Assembly (NCBI RefSeq): GCF_017744155.1
Contig: NZ_JAGHQT010000006.1
Location: forward strand, 124,001-188,000
Reading direction: 5' to 3'
DNA: 64,000 bases
Source: Endozoicomonas sp. G2_1
Lineage (GTDB): Bacteria > Pseudomonadota > Gammaproteobacteria > Enterobacterales > Alteromonadaceae
Position numbers and translations under genes: made by a program. The notes beneath the pieces are model-generated. The model was given only the letters and a program-made list of their open reading frames with translations, was not told the origin of the DNA and searched no databases. Positions 46,094 to 55,979 of this stretch are shown one piece after another (position 1 is the first letter of the stretch; each line of letters begins with the position of its first letter).

Positions 46094-49000
46094 TTATTGA
46101 CACTGCTCGTGTAACTCTTGGATTGAAGTCACTTTGTTTCTATCATCCGCTGCATGTGCACGACATGCCGCAAAGGCCGCGTTTAAGGTTGTTGTGTAAA
46201 CAACTTTATAACGCAAGGCACCACCGCGAAGCACTTTAGAATCTTCAATAGCCTTACGACCTTCGGTGGTATTGATGATATAGCTGTACTCACCATTTTT
46301 AATACGGTCAAGAATATGTGGACGACCTTCTTGTACCTTGTTGACTAATCGGCATGGTACGCCAGCTTCACCTAAGACAATCGCAGTACCGTGAGTTGCA
46401 TCAAGCTCGTAGCCTAGTTCAACCATTTGCTTAGCAAGCTCTGCAATACGGCCTTTATCACTATCACGGACAGAAATTAATGCTCGGCCAGATTTAGGTA
46501 CAGAAACCCCTGCGCCCAAGTTAGCTTTAGCGTAAGCCTCTTCAAACGTAGTACCAACACCCATCACTTCACCTGTTGAGCGCATTTCTGGGCCAACAAG
46601 CGGGTCACTACCGTGGAACTTGTTAAATGGAATAACCACTTCTTTTACCGAGAAAAACGGTGGAATTGTTTCTTTAACAACGCCTTGCTCTGCAAGTGAT
46701 TTACCCGACATAACACGGGCGGCAACTTTCGCTAGAGGAATTGAAGTCGCTTTTGAAACAAATGGTACCGTACGAGCAGCACGAGGGTTAACTTCAATTA
46801 AGTAAACTTTGCCGTCTTTCACTGCCATTTGCGTGTTCATTAAGCCGTTAACGCCAAGTTCAAAGGCGAGCTTTTTCACTTGTTCACGCATAACATTTTG
46901 AATTTCTTCACTTAAGCTGTAAGCAGGAAGTGAACAGGCCGAGTCACCAGAGTGGACGCCCGCTTGTTCAATGTGTTGCATAATACCGCCAATAACAACG
47001 TTTTCACCGTCGCAAATCGCGTCAATATCAACTTCTACAGCATCGTCAAGGAAGTGGTCAAGCAATACTGGTGAGTCATTTGATACACTTACTGCTTCGT
47101 TCATGTAACGGCGCAAGTCTTGCTCGTCATAGACGATTTCCATCGCGCGGCCACCTAATACGTAAGATGGGCGAACAACTAATGGGAAGCCAATGTTCTT
47201 CGCTTCGGCTACCGCTTCTTCTAATGAGGTTACGGTCGCATTTTCAGGTTGTAATAAACCTAGACGCTCAACTGCACGTTGGAAGCGCTCGCGATCTTCT
47301 GCGCGGTCGATGGCGTCAGGAGAAGTACCAATAATTGGTACACCAGCAGCTTCTAGCGCTCGTGCTAATTTCAATGGCGTTTGACCACCGTACTGAACGA
47401 TAACACCTTTTGGCTTTTCAACATTGACAATTTCAAGCACATCTTCAAAAGTGATTGGCTCAAAGTACAAACGATCTGAGGTGTCGTAGTCGGTTGAGAC
47501 GGTTTCTGGGTTACAGTTAACCATAATGGTCTCAAAACCGTCTTCGCGTAATGCTAATGCGGCGTGAACACAACAGTAATCGAACTCAATACCTTGACCG
47601 ATGCGGTTAGGACCACCACCAATGATCATGATTTTATCGCGATCGCTTGGCGCTGCTTCACACTCTTCGTCGTACGTCGAGTACATATATGCAGTGTCTG
47701 AGCTAAACTCAGCGGCACAGGTATCAACGCGCTTGTAAACCGGGTGAATGTTTGCACTCTGGCGCTTTTTGCGAATTTCCGCTGCTGACACGTCGAGTAA
47801 GTCGGCTAAACGAGCATCGGCAAAACCCTTGCGCTTTAAGCTGCGCAAGTAATCAGGTGTTAAGCCCGCGACGCCATTTTCTTTAACTTTCTGTTCTTCA
47901 TTGACGATATCTAAGATTTGTACCAAGAACCAACGGTCAACCTTAGTTGCGTTGAATACTTCGTCTAGGCTCATACCAATGCGGAACGCGTCTGCAATGT
48001 ACCAAATGCGATCTGCACCTGCTTCTTGCAACTCGTGCATAATTTTCGAGCGAGCGTCAGCGGCGTTGATATCAATAATAGGATCAAAACCGTTAACCCC
48101 AACTTCAAGACCACGAAGTGCTTTTTGCATTGACTCTTGCTGGTTGCGGCCAATGGCCATGACTTCACCAACAGATTTCATCTGAGTGGTTAGTCTGTCT
48201 TCTGAACCGGCGAATTTCTCAAAGTTAAAACGAGGAATCTTAGTCACGACGTAATCAATTGTCGGTTCAAACGAGGCTGGCGTTGCACCACCAGTAATAT
48301 CGTTAGACAATTCATCAAGGGTGTAGCCAATCGCAAGCTTAGCTGCAATTTTAGCAATTGGGAAACCAGTTGCCTTTGAGGCAAGCGCTGAAGAACGAGA
48401 AACGCGCGGGTTCATTTCAATAATGACCATGCGACCGTCTTTCGGGTTAACACCAAATTGTACGTTAGAACCACCAGTTTCAACGCCAATTTCACGCAAC
48501 ACGGCTAGTGAAGCGTTACGCATGATTTGATATTCTTTATCCGTTAGCGTTTGCGCTGGTGCAACCGTAATAGAGTCACCGGTGTGAATGCCCATAGGGT
48601 CGAAGTTTTCAATCGCACAAATAATGATACAGTTGTCATTTTTGTCGCGAACCACTTCCATTTCGTACTCTTTCCAACCAATTAATGATTCATCAATCAA
48701 TAATTCGTTGGTTGGTGAAAGATCTAAACCACGCGTACAAATTTCTTCAAACTCTTCGCGGTTATACGCGATACCGCCACCAGTGCCGCCCATAGTGAAC
48801 GACGGGCGAATAATACAAGGGAAGCCAATGCGCGTTGACGTATCAAGCGCTTCTTTCATAGAGTGAACAATTTCAGCGCGCGGCGTTTCAAGGCCAATAT
48901 TTTTCATTGCCTTGTCGAAACGATCGCGGTCTTCCGCTTTGTCGATAGCATCGGCAGTAGCGCCAATCATTTCAACACCGAACTCAGCAAGCACACCGTG

Positions 49001-49312
49001 TTTTTCTAAATCTAATGCACAGTTAAGTGCTGTTTGACCGCCCATGGTAGGTAAAACTGCATCTGGGCGCTCTTTTTCAATAATTTTGCGAACAACTTCC
49101 CAGTGAATCGGCTCAATGTAGGTCGCATCAGCCATTTCTGGGTCAGTCATAATCGTTGCTGGGTTAGAGTTAACCAAGATAACGCGAAAACCCTCTTCTT
49201 TTAAGGCTTTACACGCTTGTGCGCCTGAGTAATCAAACTCACAGGCTTGACCGATAACAATTGGGCCAGCACCTAAAATTAAGATACTTTTTATGTCATT
49301 GCGTTTTGGCAT
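46094..49312 (-). CDS. carB: Carbamoyl-phosphate synthase large chain
   Basis: Makes carbamoyl phosphate from bicarbonate, ATP and ammonia from CarA, for pyrimidine and arginine synthesis. The 1072 residues (E. coli 1073) show the two homologous ATP-grasp halves: [23 protein letters not shown] at the start and [20 protein letters not shown] near 560. The C-terminal allosteric domain (about 935-1072) contains [32 protein letters not shown], the region that binds UMP, IMP or ornithine. It lies 26 bp after carA. Confidence 0.98.
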   Translation of the reverse strand: MPKRNDIKSILILGAGPIVIGQACEFDYSGAQACKALKEEGFRVILVNSNPATIMTDPEMADATYIEPIHWEVVRKIIEKERPDAVLPTMGGQTALNCALDLEKHGVLAEFGVEMIGATADAIDKAEDRDRFDKAMKNIGLETPRAEIVHSMKEALDTSTRIGFPCIIRPSFTMGGTGGGIAYNREEFEEICTRGLDLSPTNELLIDESLIGWKEYEMEVVRDKNDNCIIICAIENFDPMGIHTGDSITVAPAQTLTDKEYQIMRNASLAVLREIGVETGGSNVQFGVNPKDGRMVIIEMNPRVSRSSALASKATGFPIAKIAAKLAIGYTLDELSNDITGGATPASFEPTIDYVVTKIPRFNFEKFAGSEDRLTTQMKSVGEVMAIGRNQQESMQKALRGLEVGVNGFDPIIDINAADARSKIMHELQEAGADRIWYIADAFRIGMSLDEVFNATKVDRWFLVQILDIVNEEQKVKENGVAGLTPDYLRSLKRKGFADARLADLLDVSAAEIRKKRQSANIHPVYKRVDTCAAEFSSDTAYMYSTYDEECEAAPSDRDKIMIIGGGPNRIGQGIEFDYCCVHAALALREDGFETIMVNCNPETVSTDYDTSDRLYFEPITFEDVLEIVNVEKPKGVIVQYGGQTPLKLARALEAAGVPIIGTSPDAIDRAEDRERFQRAVERLGLLQPENATVTSLEEAVAEAKNIGFPLVVRPSYVLGGRAMEIVYDEQDLRRYMNEAVSVSNDSPVLLDHFLDDAVEVDIDAICDGENVVIGGIMQHIEQAGVHSGDSACSLPAYSLSEEIQNVMREQVKKLAFELGVNGLMNTQMAVKDGKVYLIEVNPRAARTVPFVSKATSIPLAKVAARVMSGKSLAEQGVVKETIPPFFSVKEVVIPFNKFHGSDPLVGPEMRSTGEVMGVGTTFEEAYAKANLGAGVSVPKSGRALISVRDSDKGRIAELAKQMVELGYELDATHGTAIVLGEAGVPCRLVNKVQEGRPHILDRIKNGEYSYIINTTEGRKAIEDSKVLRGGALRYKVVYTTTLNAAFAACRAHAADDRNKVTSIQELHEQCQ

Positions 49313-49338
49313 AGTTTTTCGTCTCTCTTTTTTTGTGC

Positions 49339-50475
49339 TTATGCTTGATTTTTATAGGTTTTGATTAAATCAATAAAGTGGTCGAACAAAGGTGCTGCAT
49401 CGTGAGGGCCTGGGCTAGCTTCTGGGTGACCTTGGAAGCTAAAGGCAGGCTTATCAGTGCGATGAATGCCTTGTAATGAACCGTCAAATAATGACTTATG
49501 AGTCACTTTTAGGTGTTCAGGCAAACTTGTTTCGTCAACAGCAAAACCGTGGTTTTGGCTGGTAATCATCACAACGTTGTTTTCAAAGTCTTTCACTGGG
49601 TGGTTGGCACCGTGGTGACCAAATTTCATTTTAACGGTTTGCGCACCACTTGCTAAGCCGAGTAATTGGTGTCCTAAACAAATACCGAAAACAGGAATAT
49701 CTGTGGTCAAAAATTCTTTAATAGCAGCGATTGCATAGTCACAAGGCTCTGGGTCACCTGGACCATTTGATAAGAATATACCATCTGGATTTAGGGCTAA
49801 CACTTCACTCGCTGGTGTTTGTGCAGGAACAACGGTTAACTTACAGCCGCGATCAACTAACATACGTAAAATATTGTGTTTGGCACCAAAATCGTATGCT
49901 ACCACGTGAAAGTCTAACTTTTCTGGTGACACATAACCTTGGCCTAGTTGCCAGCTACCTTCGCTCCAGGTATAAGTTTCTTTTGTTGACACGACTTTGG
50001 CTAAATCCATGCCTTTTAAGCCTGGAAAGCCTTTAGCTTCAGCCAGTGCAACCGCTTCATCAATGTTGTCACCAGCAATAATACAGCTGTTTTGGGCACC
50101 CTTTTCACGCAAAATACGCGTAAGTTTACGAGTGTCTATATCAGCAATACCAAGAATATTATTGCGAATCAGATATTCGCTTAAGTTTTCTTCGTTTCTA
50201 AAGTTACTTGCTAACAGTGGTAAGTCTCGAATAACTAGGCCTTTAGCCCAAATAGTATTTGATTCGCAATCTTCTGAGTTGGTACCAGTGTTGCCGATGT
50301 GAGGATAAGTGAGGGTAATGATTTGTTCTGCATAGGAGGGATCAGTGAGAATTTCTTGGTAACCTGTCATCGCGGTATTAAATACCACCTCACCAACAGC
50401 CAACCCTTGTGCACCAATTGCGGTGCCGTTAAATACTGTGCCGTCTTCCAGCACTAATATGGCAGATTTAGTCAA
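49339..50475 (-). CDS. carA: Carbamoyl-phosphate synthase small chain (glutaminase)
   Basis: Hydrolyses glutamine and passes ammonia to CarB. The start is TTG 50475 (reading as [15 protein letters not shown]), because GGAGG stands 5 nt upstream and 378 residues match the E. coli length (382). The frame opens 28 codons earlier at 50559, but those residues (including [10 protein letters not shown]) do not belong to the family. The class I glutaminase domain has the nucleophile Cys in [15 protein letters not shown] and the His-Glu pair in [14 protein letters not shown] may lower its translation. Confidence 0.95.
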   Translation of the reverse strand: MTKSAILVLEDGTVFNGTAIGAQGLAVGEVVFNTAMTGYQEILTDPSYAEQIITLTYPHIGNTGTNSEDCESNTIWAKGLVIRDLPLLASNFRNEENLSEYLIRNNILGIADIDTRKLTRILREKGAQNSCIIAGDNIDEAVALAEAKGFPGLKGMDLAKVVSTKETYTWSEGSWQLGQGYVSPEKLDFHVVAYDFGAKHNILRMLVDRGCKLTVVPAQTPASEVLALNPDGIFLSNGPGDPEPCDYAIAAIKEFLTTDIPVFGICLGHQLLGLASGAQTVKMKFGHHGANHPVKDFENNVVMITSQNHGFAVDETSLPEHLKVTHKSLFDGSLQGIHRTDKPAFSFQGHPEASPGPHDAAPLFDHFIDLIKTYKNQA

Positions 50476-50485
50476 TTTAACCTCC
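50476..50485 (-). promoter_or_regulatory. Perfect Shine-Dalgarno fixing the TTG start of carA
   Basis: GGAGG (plus-strand CCTCC, 50481-50485) followed by TTAAA and then TTG. The 5-nt spacing is optimal, and this decides the start against the longer open frame. Confidence 0.85.
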
Positions 50486-50790
50486 AAAAAGAAGAAAATA
50501 TACTTAAATAGCTCAGCCGCAACATCCATGGCTAACTCAGCGTTTAAGCGCTTGTGCAATCGAAAATTTGCCTGCTTTTAAGCCGTTAAATTCAACGAAA
50601 AAGCGAATTTTTGACAAATTCCGCGCATTTTACGCATAAGCCTGGTTTACGTCTAGTCTTTTTTAACAAAAACCGCAAAAAACTAAGCTTTATTGACGGA
50701 TTTACATTAAACACCGCAAAACTTAGCTTTAACTTGGCCATATATAGCATTTTTCACTAAGTTATCTAACAAAAACACACTAACCAAAAT

Positions 50791-50820
50791 CAACAACCTG
50801 ACCATTTAGACAGGTTGTTG
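50791..50820 (-). terminator. Hairpin downstream of dapB
   Basis: A perfect 10-bp stem CAACAACCTG/CAGGTTGTTG with a 10-nt loop, 51 bp beyond the dapB stop. Only a weak T run (ATTTTGG) follows on the minus strand, so it may be a terminator or an attenuator-like structure. Confidence 0.6.
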
Positions 50821-50871
50821 AATTCGTATATATGGCGTTAGAACTGCTCGCTTAAATCAGTGTTAGCTTTA

Positions 50872-51681
50872 CTAAAGGTGCTTTAAACCAAGCACGTCTT
50901 GCATATCATAGAAGCCATTATCGGCTTTTGCCAGCCATATCACCGCTTTCATCGCACCTTGGGCAAAGGTCATTCGAGAAGTGGCTCTGTGACTAATTTC
51001 TAAACGTTCGCCTAAGTTTGCGAAAAATGCTGTATGTTCACCAATAATGTCACCAGCACGCACTGTAGCAAAACCAATAGTATTGGGATCTCGCTCTTCG
51101 GTTATACCCTCGCGGCCGTAAACAGCACATTCGTTTAAATCTCTGCCTAATGTATCAGCAATCACTTGACCCATTTTCATTGCAGTGCCTGATGGGGCAT
51201 CCTTTTTAAATCTGTGATGGGCTTCAAATATTTCTATATCTGAGTCATCACCAATAGCTTTACTGGTGATTTCTAATAATTTAAACAATAAATTCACGCC
51301 CACACTGGTATTTGGTGCCAGTAAAACAGGCGCATCCTGCCCTGCCAAAACAATTTGCTCAACTTGTTGGTCGCTAAAGCCAGTAGTGCCAATCACTAGT
51401 GCTTTATTGTGTTGTTGACACCAAGCCAAGTGCTCAAAGGTGGACTCAATCGATGTAAAGTCAATCAGGACATCGGCATTTTTCAATTGATTAATATCGG
51501 TGCATGTATTAACACCAAGGTGGCCAATACCCGCCAATTCGCCTAAATCGAAATCGGCAAAATTAGAGCTCGTTCTTACGGTTCCACCAACAAGCGCTAT
51601 CTTGCTGTGCTCACTGGCCGCTTGAATTAAGTTACGGCCCATACGACCACTACAACCTAACACGGCGACTTTTATTGTCAT
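50872..51681 (-). CDS. dapB: 4-hydroxy-tetrahydrodipicolinate reductase
   Basis: An NAD(P)H-dependent step of the lysine and diaminopimelate pathway. The 269-residue enzyme (E. coli 273) has VLGCSGRMGRNLI for the nucleotide and the catalytic and substrate segment EAHHRFKKDAPSGTA. FATVRAGDIIGEHTAFF is also typical. It lies 5 bp after the upstream small protein gene, so they share an operon. carAB beside dapB is the common gammaproteobacterial order. Confidence 0.97.
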   Translation of the reverse strand: MTIKVAVLGCSGRMGRNLIQAASEHSKIALVGGTVRTSSNFADFDLGELAGIGHLGVNTCTDINQLKNADVLIDFTSIESTFEHLAWCQQHNKALVIGTTGFSDQQVEQIVLAGQDAPVLLAPNTSVGVNLLFKLLEITSKAIGDDSDIEIFEAHHRFKKDAPSGTAMKMGQVIADTLGRDLNECAVYGREGITEERDPNTIGFATVRAGDIIGEHTAFFANLGERLEISHRATSRMTFAQGAMKAVIWLAKADNGFYDMQDVLGLKHL

Positions 51682-51686
51682 AACTA

Positions 51687-52109
51687 CTAACCCTTAATCT
51701 GAAATGTTTCTGAAAATGCTATCGATTGACTAATATCGTGTGAAATCACGTTAATAATAGCCCAATCACTGTTTATTTTAATAAGTTGATATAAGGCGGT
51801 AAATTCTGTGAAAAGCGCTTCACTGTCATCATAAAACTGCCAATCGACTGCAGCAGATACAACAGTATCAGTTAATTGATTGAAGCTCGCTTTACTTGCG
51901 CCAATTTTGGTAACACTTGCGGCTTCAAGCTGAGCGAATATATCGGTAAAAGCTTGGTTAAATTGGTCAGTGTCGAGCACGAGTTTTAACTCATCTGGTG
52001 TCGATAACGTACAAGGTAAAACGTAACACGATCGAACCGCCTCTATATCAGTGTGATGAAACGCTTGTAAATATGTGTTGAACAGACGCTCTATTTGTTG
52101 TTTTAGCAT
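51687..52109 (-). CDS. Small NTF2/SnoaL-like protein
   Basis: A 140-residue soluble protein. The plan, with an N-terminal helix (LFNTYLQAFHHTDIEAVRSCYVLPCTLSTPDEL) and a beta-rich C-terminal half (VDWQFYDDSEALFTEFTALYQLIKINSDWAIINVIS), fits an NTF2-like cone fold. No catalytic residues can be named. It is 5 bp upstream of dapB and thus co-expressed with it. A role in that pathway is not indicated by sequence. Confidence 0.7.
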   Translation of the reverse strand: MLKQQIERLFNTYLQAFHHTDIEAVRSCYVLPCTLSTPDELKLVLDTDQFNQAFTDIFAQLEAASVTKIGASKASFNQLTDTVVSAAVDWQFYDDSEALFTEFTALYQLIKINSDWAIINVISHDISQSIAFSETFQIKG

Positions 52110-52270
52110 CTTAGTTATTTCGCCTTGTATTGTTTACTCTATAATTTTTTGTACAGCCCAGATAGCACGGAATACTCAGCTTTTGTCTGGAACTAAAAAC
52201 CTGACCGTTTATCCTTGCACCGCCGTTCCTTCACATCCATGTAAACACGGCATACATATGTCCTATATGC

Positions 52271-52297
52271 AAAAAAGCCGGGAAATCCCGGCTTTAT
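52271..52297 (-). terminator. Rho-independent terminator of fklB
   Basis: The stem AAAGCCGGG/CCCGGCTTT with loop ATTT is followed on the minus strand by TTTTTTGC. It lies 13 bp beyond the fklB stop. Confidence 0.92.
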
Positions 52298-52309
52298 CAA
52301 TCAAGGTTA

Positions 52310-52933
52310 CTAGCTAATAATATCTAGCAACTCAACATCAAAAATCAATGCTGAGTATGGAGGGATAGCACCTTGTGAGCCACGCTCGCCGTAAGCGAGG
52401 TTATAAGGGATGTATAAACGCCACTTTGAACCTACAGGCATTAATTGTAATGCTTCAGTCCAACCAGCAATTACACCACCAACTGGGAATTCAGCTGGTT
52501 GACCGCGATTAACAGAGCTATCAAAAACGTCACCGTTAATAAATGTACCGTGATAATGAACACGAACAGTGCTGCTTGCCGTCGGCTTGTCGCCTTCTGC
52601 TGCAGCTACAACTTCATACTGTAAGCCAGACTCAGTAACAGTAACTTCTTTGCGCTTAGCGTTTTCAGCTAAGAACGCTTCGCCTTCTGCCGCTTTTTCT
52701 TTTGCTGCAGCTTGTTCTTGCTCTTGTAGTTGCTTAGAAACAACAGCGAATGCTTCGTTTAGTGCTTCATCGCTAACAGCGCTAGCATTACCAGCTAATG
52801 CATCAGCTAAACCTGCTTGAACCGCTGTTACATCGAAAGACTTAAACGGATTATTTCTCAATTGGTCACCCAATTGACGACCAACACCGTAGCTAACGCG
52901 TTGCTCGATTGATTCAAAATTATTATCAGACAT
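52310..52933 (-). CDS. fklB: FKBP-type peptidyl-prolyl isomerase FklB
   Basis: A 207-residue isomerase, matching E. coli FklB (206). A helical dimerisation domain occupies residues 1-90 (with a long Ala/Glu/Gln-rich helix) and the FKBP domain residues 95-207. The active-site pattern VRVHYHGTFINGDVFDSS, FPVGGVIAGWTEALQLM and LAYGERGSQGAIPPYSALIFDVELL is complete. No signal peptide is apparent. Single gene with its own terminator. Confidence 0.95.
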   Translation of the reverse strand: MSDNNFESIEQRVSYGVGRQLGDQLRNNPFKSFDVTAVQAGLADALAGNASAVSDEALNEAFAVVSKQLQEQEQAAAKEKAAEGEAFLAENAKRKEVTVTESGLQYEVVAAAEGDKPTASSTVRVHYHGTFINGDVFDSSVNRGQPAEFPVGGVIAGWTEALQLMPVGSKWRLYIPYNLAYGERGSQGAIPPYSALIFDVELLDIIS

Positions 52934-53186
52934 AATTGATTCTTTGTTACTTTAAAAATTCGGCGCCAAGCATAGCACACAAGACTAATGGGCAGTAGAG
53001 CCAAAACTATTATTTAGTTGACTTTTTCAAGAGTATTTTCAAATAACATAGAGTGAGTTTCAGTGCTGGTAAAAGGATTTAAATCGAACCAATCACAAAA
53101 GCCATTTAGACATCCAAACATCTAGATTGACATTATCATTTGAGTTTTTATAATGCAAGCCAATATCAATCCTTAAAAATATATAC

Positions 53187-54512
53187 ATGACCCAAGCTCG
53201 ATCTAGTACTTCTTTTATCAGCCTTTTACCCTTTGCTCTATTTTTAGCGCTATTCCTAGGCACAGGAATCGTACTGAGCTTGCAAGGTGTTGAGTTTGCC
53301 TTCTACCAATTGCCCGCCAGTATCGCCATTATTCCAGCAATTTTACTCGCCGTGTTAATTGGCAAAGCGCCAATTGAGAAACAAGTTGGCCAATTTATTC
53401 AAGGCGCTGGTCACCCGAATATCATCACTATGTGCTTGATTTACCTGTTAGCTGGCGCCTTTGCCAGTGTTGCAAAAGCAACTGGTAGTGTAGATGCGAG
53501 CGTGGCGCTTGGTTTATCGCTTTTTCCAGATTATTTGTTATTACCGGGTTTATTTTTAGTGTCAGCCTTTATTGCGACTGCGATGGGGACATCAATGGGA
53601 ACAATCGCAGCGATAGCACCAATTGCCTTAGGCTTTTCGCAAAGCGCTGACCTTAACGCTGGCTTGGTAGCGGGCTGTTTGTTGTCAGGGGCTATTTTCG
53701 GTGACAATTTATCAATTATTTCGGATACCACAATTGCCGCAACACGCAGCCAAGGTGCACAAATGCGCGACAAGTTTAAGGCGAATTTTAAAATCGCATT
53801 ACCTGCGGCACTGATTTGCTTGGTACTATTTGCCCTGCTAACTGAGCCGGGTGCTAGTTCACAAACAACCAATAGTGTTGCGTGGTTGGGATTAATACCT
53901 TACATCACCATTTTGGTGCTGGCCCTTGCAGGTGTTAACGTTTTTATTGTGTTACTTACGGGCATTGTGTTGGCCGCCGCTATTGGCTTTATTCAACAAG
54001 ACTATCAATTGAGCCGCTGGGTTGGAGACATCAACCAAGGCTTTGCTAATATGCAGGACATTTTCATATTGTCATTGCTAATTGGCGGTTTAAGTGAGTT
54101 GGTTAAACGCCAAGGAGGTTTAACTGCGTTAACCAATACTATTGAATCAATCGCTCAACGTTTTAGCAAGAATACTAAAACTTCTAATAGTTTAGGTATT
54201 GCTGCGCTTGCCTTTTGCGCCAACTTTTTTACTGCCAACAACACGGTATCTATTATTATTAGTGGCGACACGGCAAAAAACTTAGCCGATGACGCCAAAT
54301 TAACCCCGGCTCAATCGGCCAGTTTATTAGATATATTCGCCTGTATTAACCAGGGGCTAATTCCCTATGGCGCACAAGCACTGTTACTAGGTGCGACCAT
54401 GACAATATCGCCGATTGAAGTGATCGGTTATTCGTTTTACCCTATGGTGTTATTCGTTGTCGCACTGATATCTTTCAACAAAATGATTGCCGCGCCCAAA
54501 ACTCAAGGCTGA
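53187..54512 (+). CDS. NhaC-family Na+/H+ antiporter
   Basis: A 441-residue inner-membrane protein with about 11-12 transmembrane helices. The motif GAIFGDNLSIISDTTIAATRSQGAQMRDKFKANF is diagnostic for NhaC-type carriers; other members exchange organic anions or amino acids. The family also has GTSMGTIAAIAPIALGF and ANFFTANNTVSIIISG. Sodium/proton exchange fits a marine cell with a sodium-driven flagellum. The cargo may also be an amine or a dicarboxylate. Confidence 0.85.
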   Translation: MTQARSSTSFISLLPFALFLALFLGTGIVLSLQGVEFAFYQLPASIAIIPAILLAVLIGKAPIEKQVGQFIQGAGHPNIITMCLIYLLAGAFASVAKATGSVDASVALGLSLFPDYLLLPGLFLVSAFIATAMGTSMGTIAAIAPIALGFSQSADLNAGLVAGCLLSGAIFGDNLSIISDTTIAATRSQGAQMRDKFKANFKIALPAALICLVLFALLTEPGASSQTTNSVAWLGLIPYITILVLALAGVNVFIVLLTGIVLAAAIGFIQQDYQLSRWVGDINQGFANMQDIFILSLLIGGLSELVKRQGGLTALTNTIESIAQRFSKNTKTSNSLGIAALAFCANFFTANNTVSIIISGDTAKNLADDAKLTPAQSASLLDIFACINQGLIPYGAQALLLGATMTISPIEVIGYSFYPMVLFVVALISFNKMIAAPKTQG

Positions 54513-54534
54513 GGTAAAACAATGCCAGAAGGAA

Positions 54535-55101
54535 TTAATTTAGCGCAGGATCTCGCCAGAATTTTGTTCCTTTTACTGTGGCTTGTAATGCCAAGCCACT
54601 CTCAGTAAAGGTATAGACGGTGACATCACCATAATAGGCTTCACCTTCTACTGAACCACCTTTATCTGCAGCTTTAGCAGCGGCATCAGCGTTGCCACCA
54701 AAGGTCCAACCCTTTTCAATAAAATTATTCATTGCCTGTGTAGAGTGAAAAACCATAACAATGCGATAATCTTTCGCGCCTAAGCCCAAACCAATACCAC
54801 CTTCCGCCATATTCATATAAGTGTGCTGCTTGGTTTTCATATCTTTTACTACGCCGTAGCCGGTGCCGGCGGCAATAAAAATGAGATTAATATTCGCGTT
54901 ACTAAATACGGCATAGCCGGGTGCTGAATTCAGCTGTGCACGAGTATCAGGCTTTTGTTTGAACAATTCTGTTAACACTTGTTCTTTCATCTGTAAGATA
55001 TTTTGCCTTTTATCAGCATTACTGCCTTCACCCATTGACGCACAGCCGCCAAACAAACTCAATGCAACAATTACACCTAGCATTTTTATTGTTTTATTCA
55101 T
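54535..55101 (-). CDS. YSC84-like lipoprotein
   Basis: ATG 55101 (MNKTIKMLGVIVALSLFGGC) gives a clean lipoprotein signal with lipobox LFGGC. The frame also opens at 55116. The 188-residue protein has the YSC84/SYLF-type region (GYAVFSNANINLIFIAAGTGYGVV, then AEGGIGLGLGAKDYRIVMVF). Related domains bind phosphoinositides in eukaryotes, but the bacterial periplasmic role is unknown. It follows the alpha/beta hydrolase gene on the same strand after about 70 bp. Confidence 0.8.
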   Translation of the reverse strand: MNKTIKMLGVIVALSLFGGCASMGEGSNADKRQNILQMKEQVLTELFKQKPDTRAQLNSAPGYAVFSNANINLIFIAAGTGYGVVKDMKTKQHTYMNMAEGGIGLGLGAKDYRIVMVFHSTQAMNNFIEKGWTFGGNADAAAKAADKGGSVEGEAYYGDVTVYTFTESGLALQATVKGTKFWRDPALN

Positions 55102-55171
55102 CAATAATTCTCTCATCGCTCACTAGCCTTTACACAGCCGTTGATCATATTTAACTCTAGATGAAAAACCA

Positions 55172-55765
55172 TTACTCAACAACGGTTGAGCTTTCACTAA
55201 AGCATTGGTCTCTCGACAACAATGCCAAACGGTTGAGATAAGCTTGGTAGCCAGTTTGATTGAAGTTGACTGATTTAGAATTGATAAAACCGTGCAAGTA
55301 GTCACAACTTTCAACAGTTAACTGTGCTTTGCCTGCCAAATCAGTTTTGAGTTGATTTACCGAAAAATGAGGCTCAAATTTAGGCACAATTAAGGTCATT
55401 GGAAAGTTAGGAGTCAATTCGGTGAAATGCCTAATTTGATTACCATAGAAGCCAAGCCCGCCAGTAATAGAAAGGTTTTTGCTCACTTCTTGGCCAGCAA
55501 ACCACCAAAGTGCCGCCGCGCCAACACTAAACCCGAGTATTGATACCGATTCTCCTCGATAGCTTTTGAGCTTGTGCGACAGCATTTGACAATAGCCCTC
55601 AAAACCGAGATGTTTGGTGAAATACTGGTAGGCGTCATTATCATCGTCAAAGCTTTGCTCTGTAGTGTATGGAGAAACAACATCGATATCGCCATCAAGG
55701 CTATTTATCAAGTTTTCAAGCGCTGAATTATGGCCAAAGACATCAGTTACAATTAGCTTATTCAT
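55172..55765 (-). CDS. Small alpha/beta hydrolase
   Basis: A 197-residue, lid-less alpha/beta hydrolase of the dienelactone-hydrolase-like kind. The nucleophile elbow is LGFSVGAAALWW (Ser80) and a late His lies in SCDYLHGFINSKS. The acid is probably in LIVPKFEPHF or nearby. The start MNKLIVTDVFGHNSALE leads straight into the first strand. Substrate not predictable. Confidence 0.75.
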   Translation of the reverse strand: MNKLIVTDVFGHNSALENLINSLDGDIDVVSPYTTEQSFDDDNDAYQYFTKHLGFEGYCQMLSHKLKSYRGESVSILGFSVGAAALWWFAGQEVSKNLSITGGLGFYGNQIRHFTELTPNFPMTLIVPKFEPHFSVNQLKTDLAGKAQLTVESCDYLHGFINSKSVNFNQTGYQAYLNRLALLSRDQCFSESSTVVE

Positions 55766-55979
55766 TGTTATATTACCTAAAAGCAGTGCTCAATAATAAA
55801 CGTGGTGAAAAGAAAAACACCAAATAAGCACCTAGTCCACACCTTACCGTTATTACTAACAAAAGTCAGCCATAACAGCCGCTTATTGAGCCTATTAACC
55901 CGATTAATTATAGTGGTAATATACCTGCGTGATAAGCTGATGCAAATTGGCCTTTACATAAAATTTAGAGAAATAAAAT

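Larger units (their letters stand above)
50476..50871. other. carAB leader region with repeats
   Basis: The 396 bp between dapB and carA contain the dapB hairpin (50791-50820). There is also a direct repeat of about 20 bp, ACCGCAAAA(AA)CTAAGCTTTA at 50672-50692 and ACCGCAAAACTTAGCTTTA at 50713-50731. A GAATTT-TTGAC-AAATTC inverted repeat lies at 50605-50621. These are candidate operator elements for carAB; no ARG-box match is clear. A 28-codon open frame ahead of carA could be a leader peptide, but this is weak. Confidence 0.5.

Noticed and set aside
50611-50640. TTGACA as a plus-strand promoter in the carA-dapB gap
   Set aside because: It points into the convergent end of dapB with no gene downstream on the plus strand, and no good -10 box follows at 17 bp.
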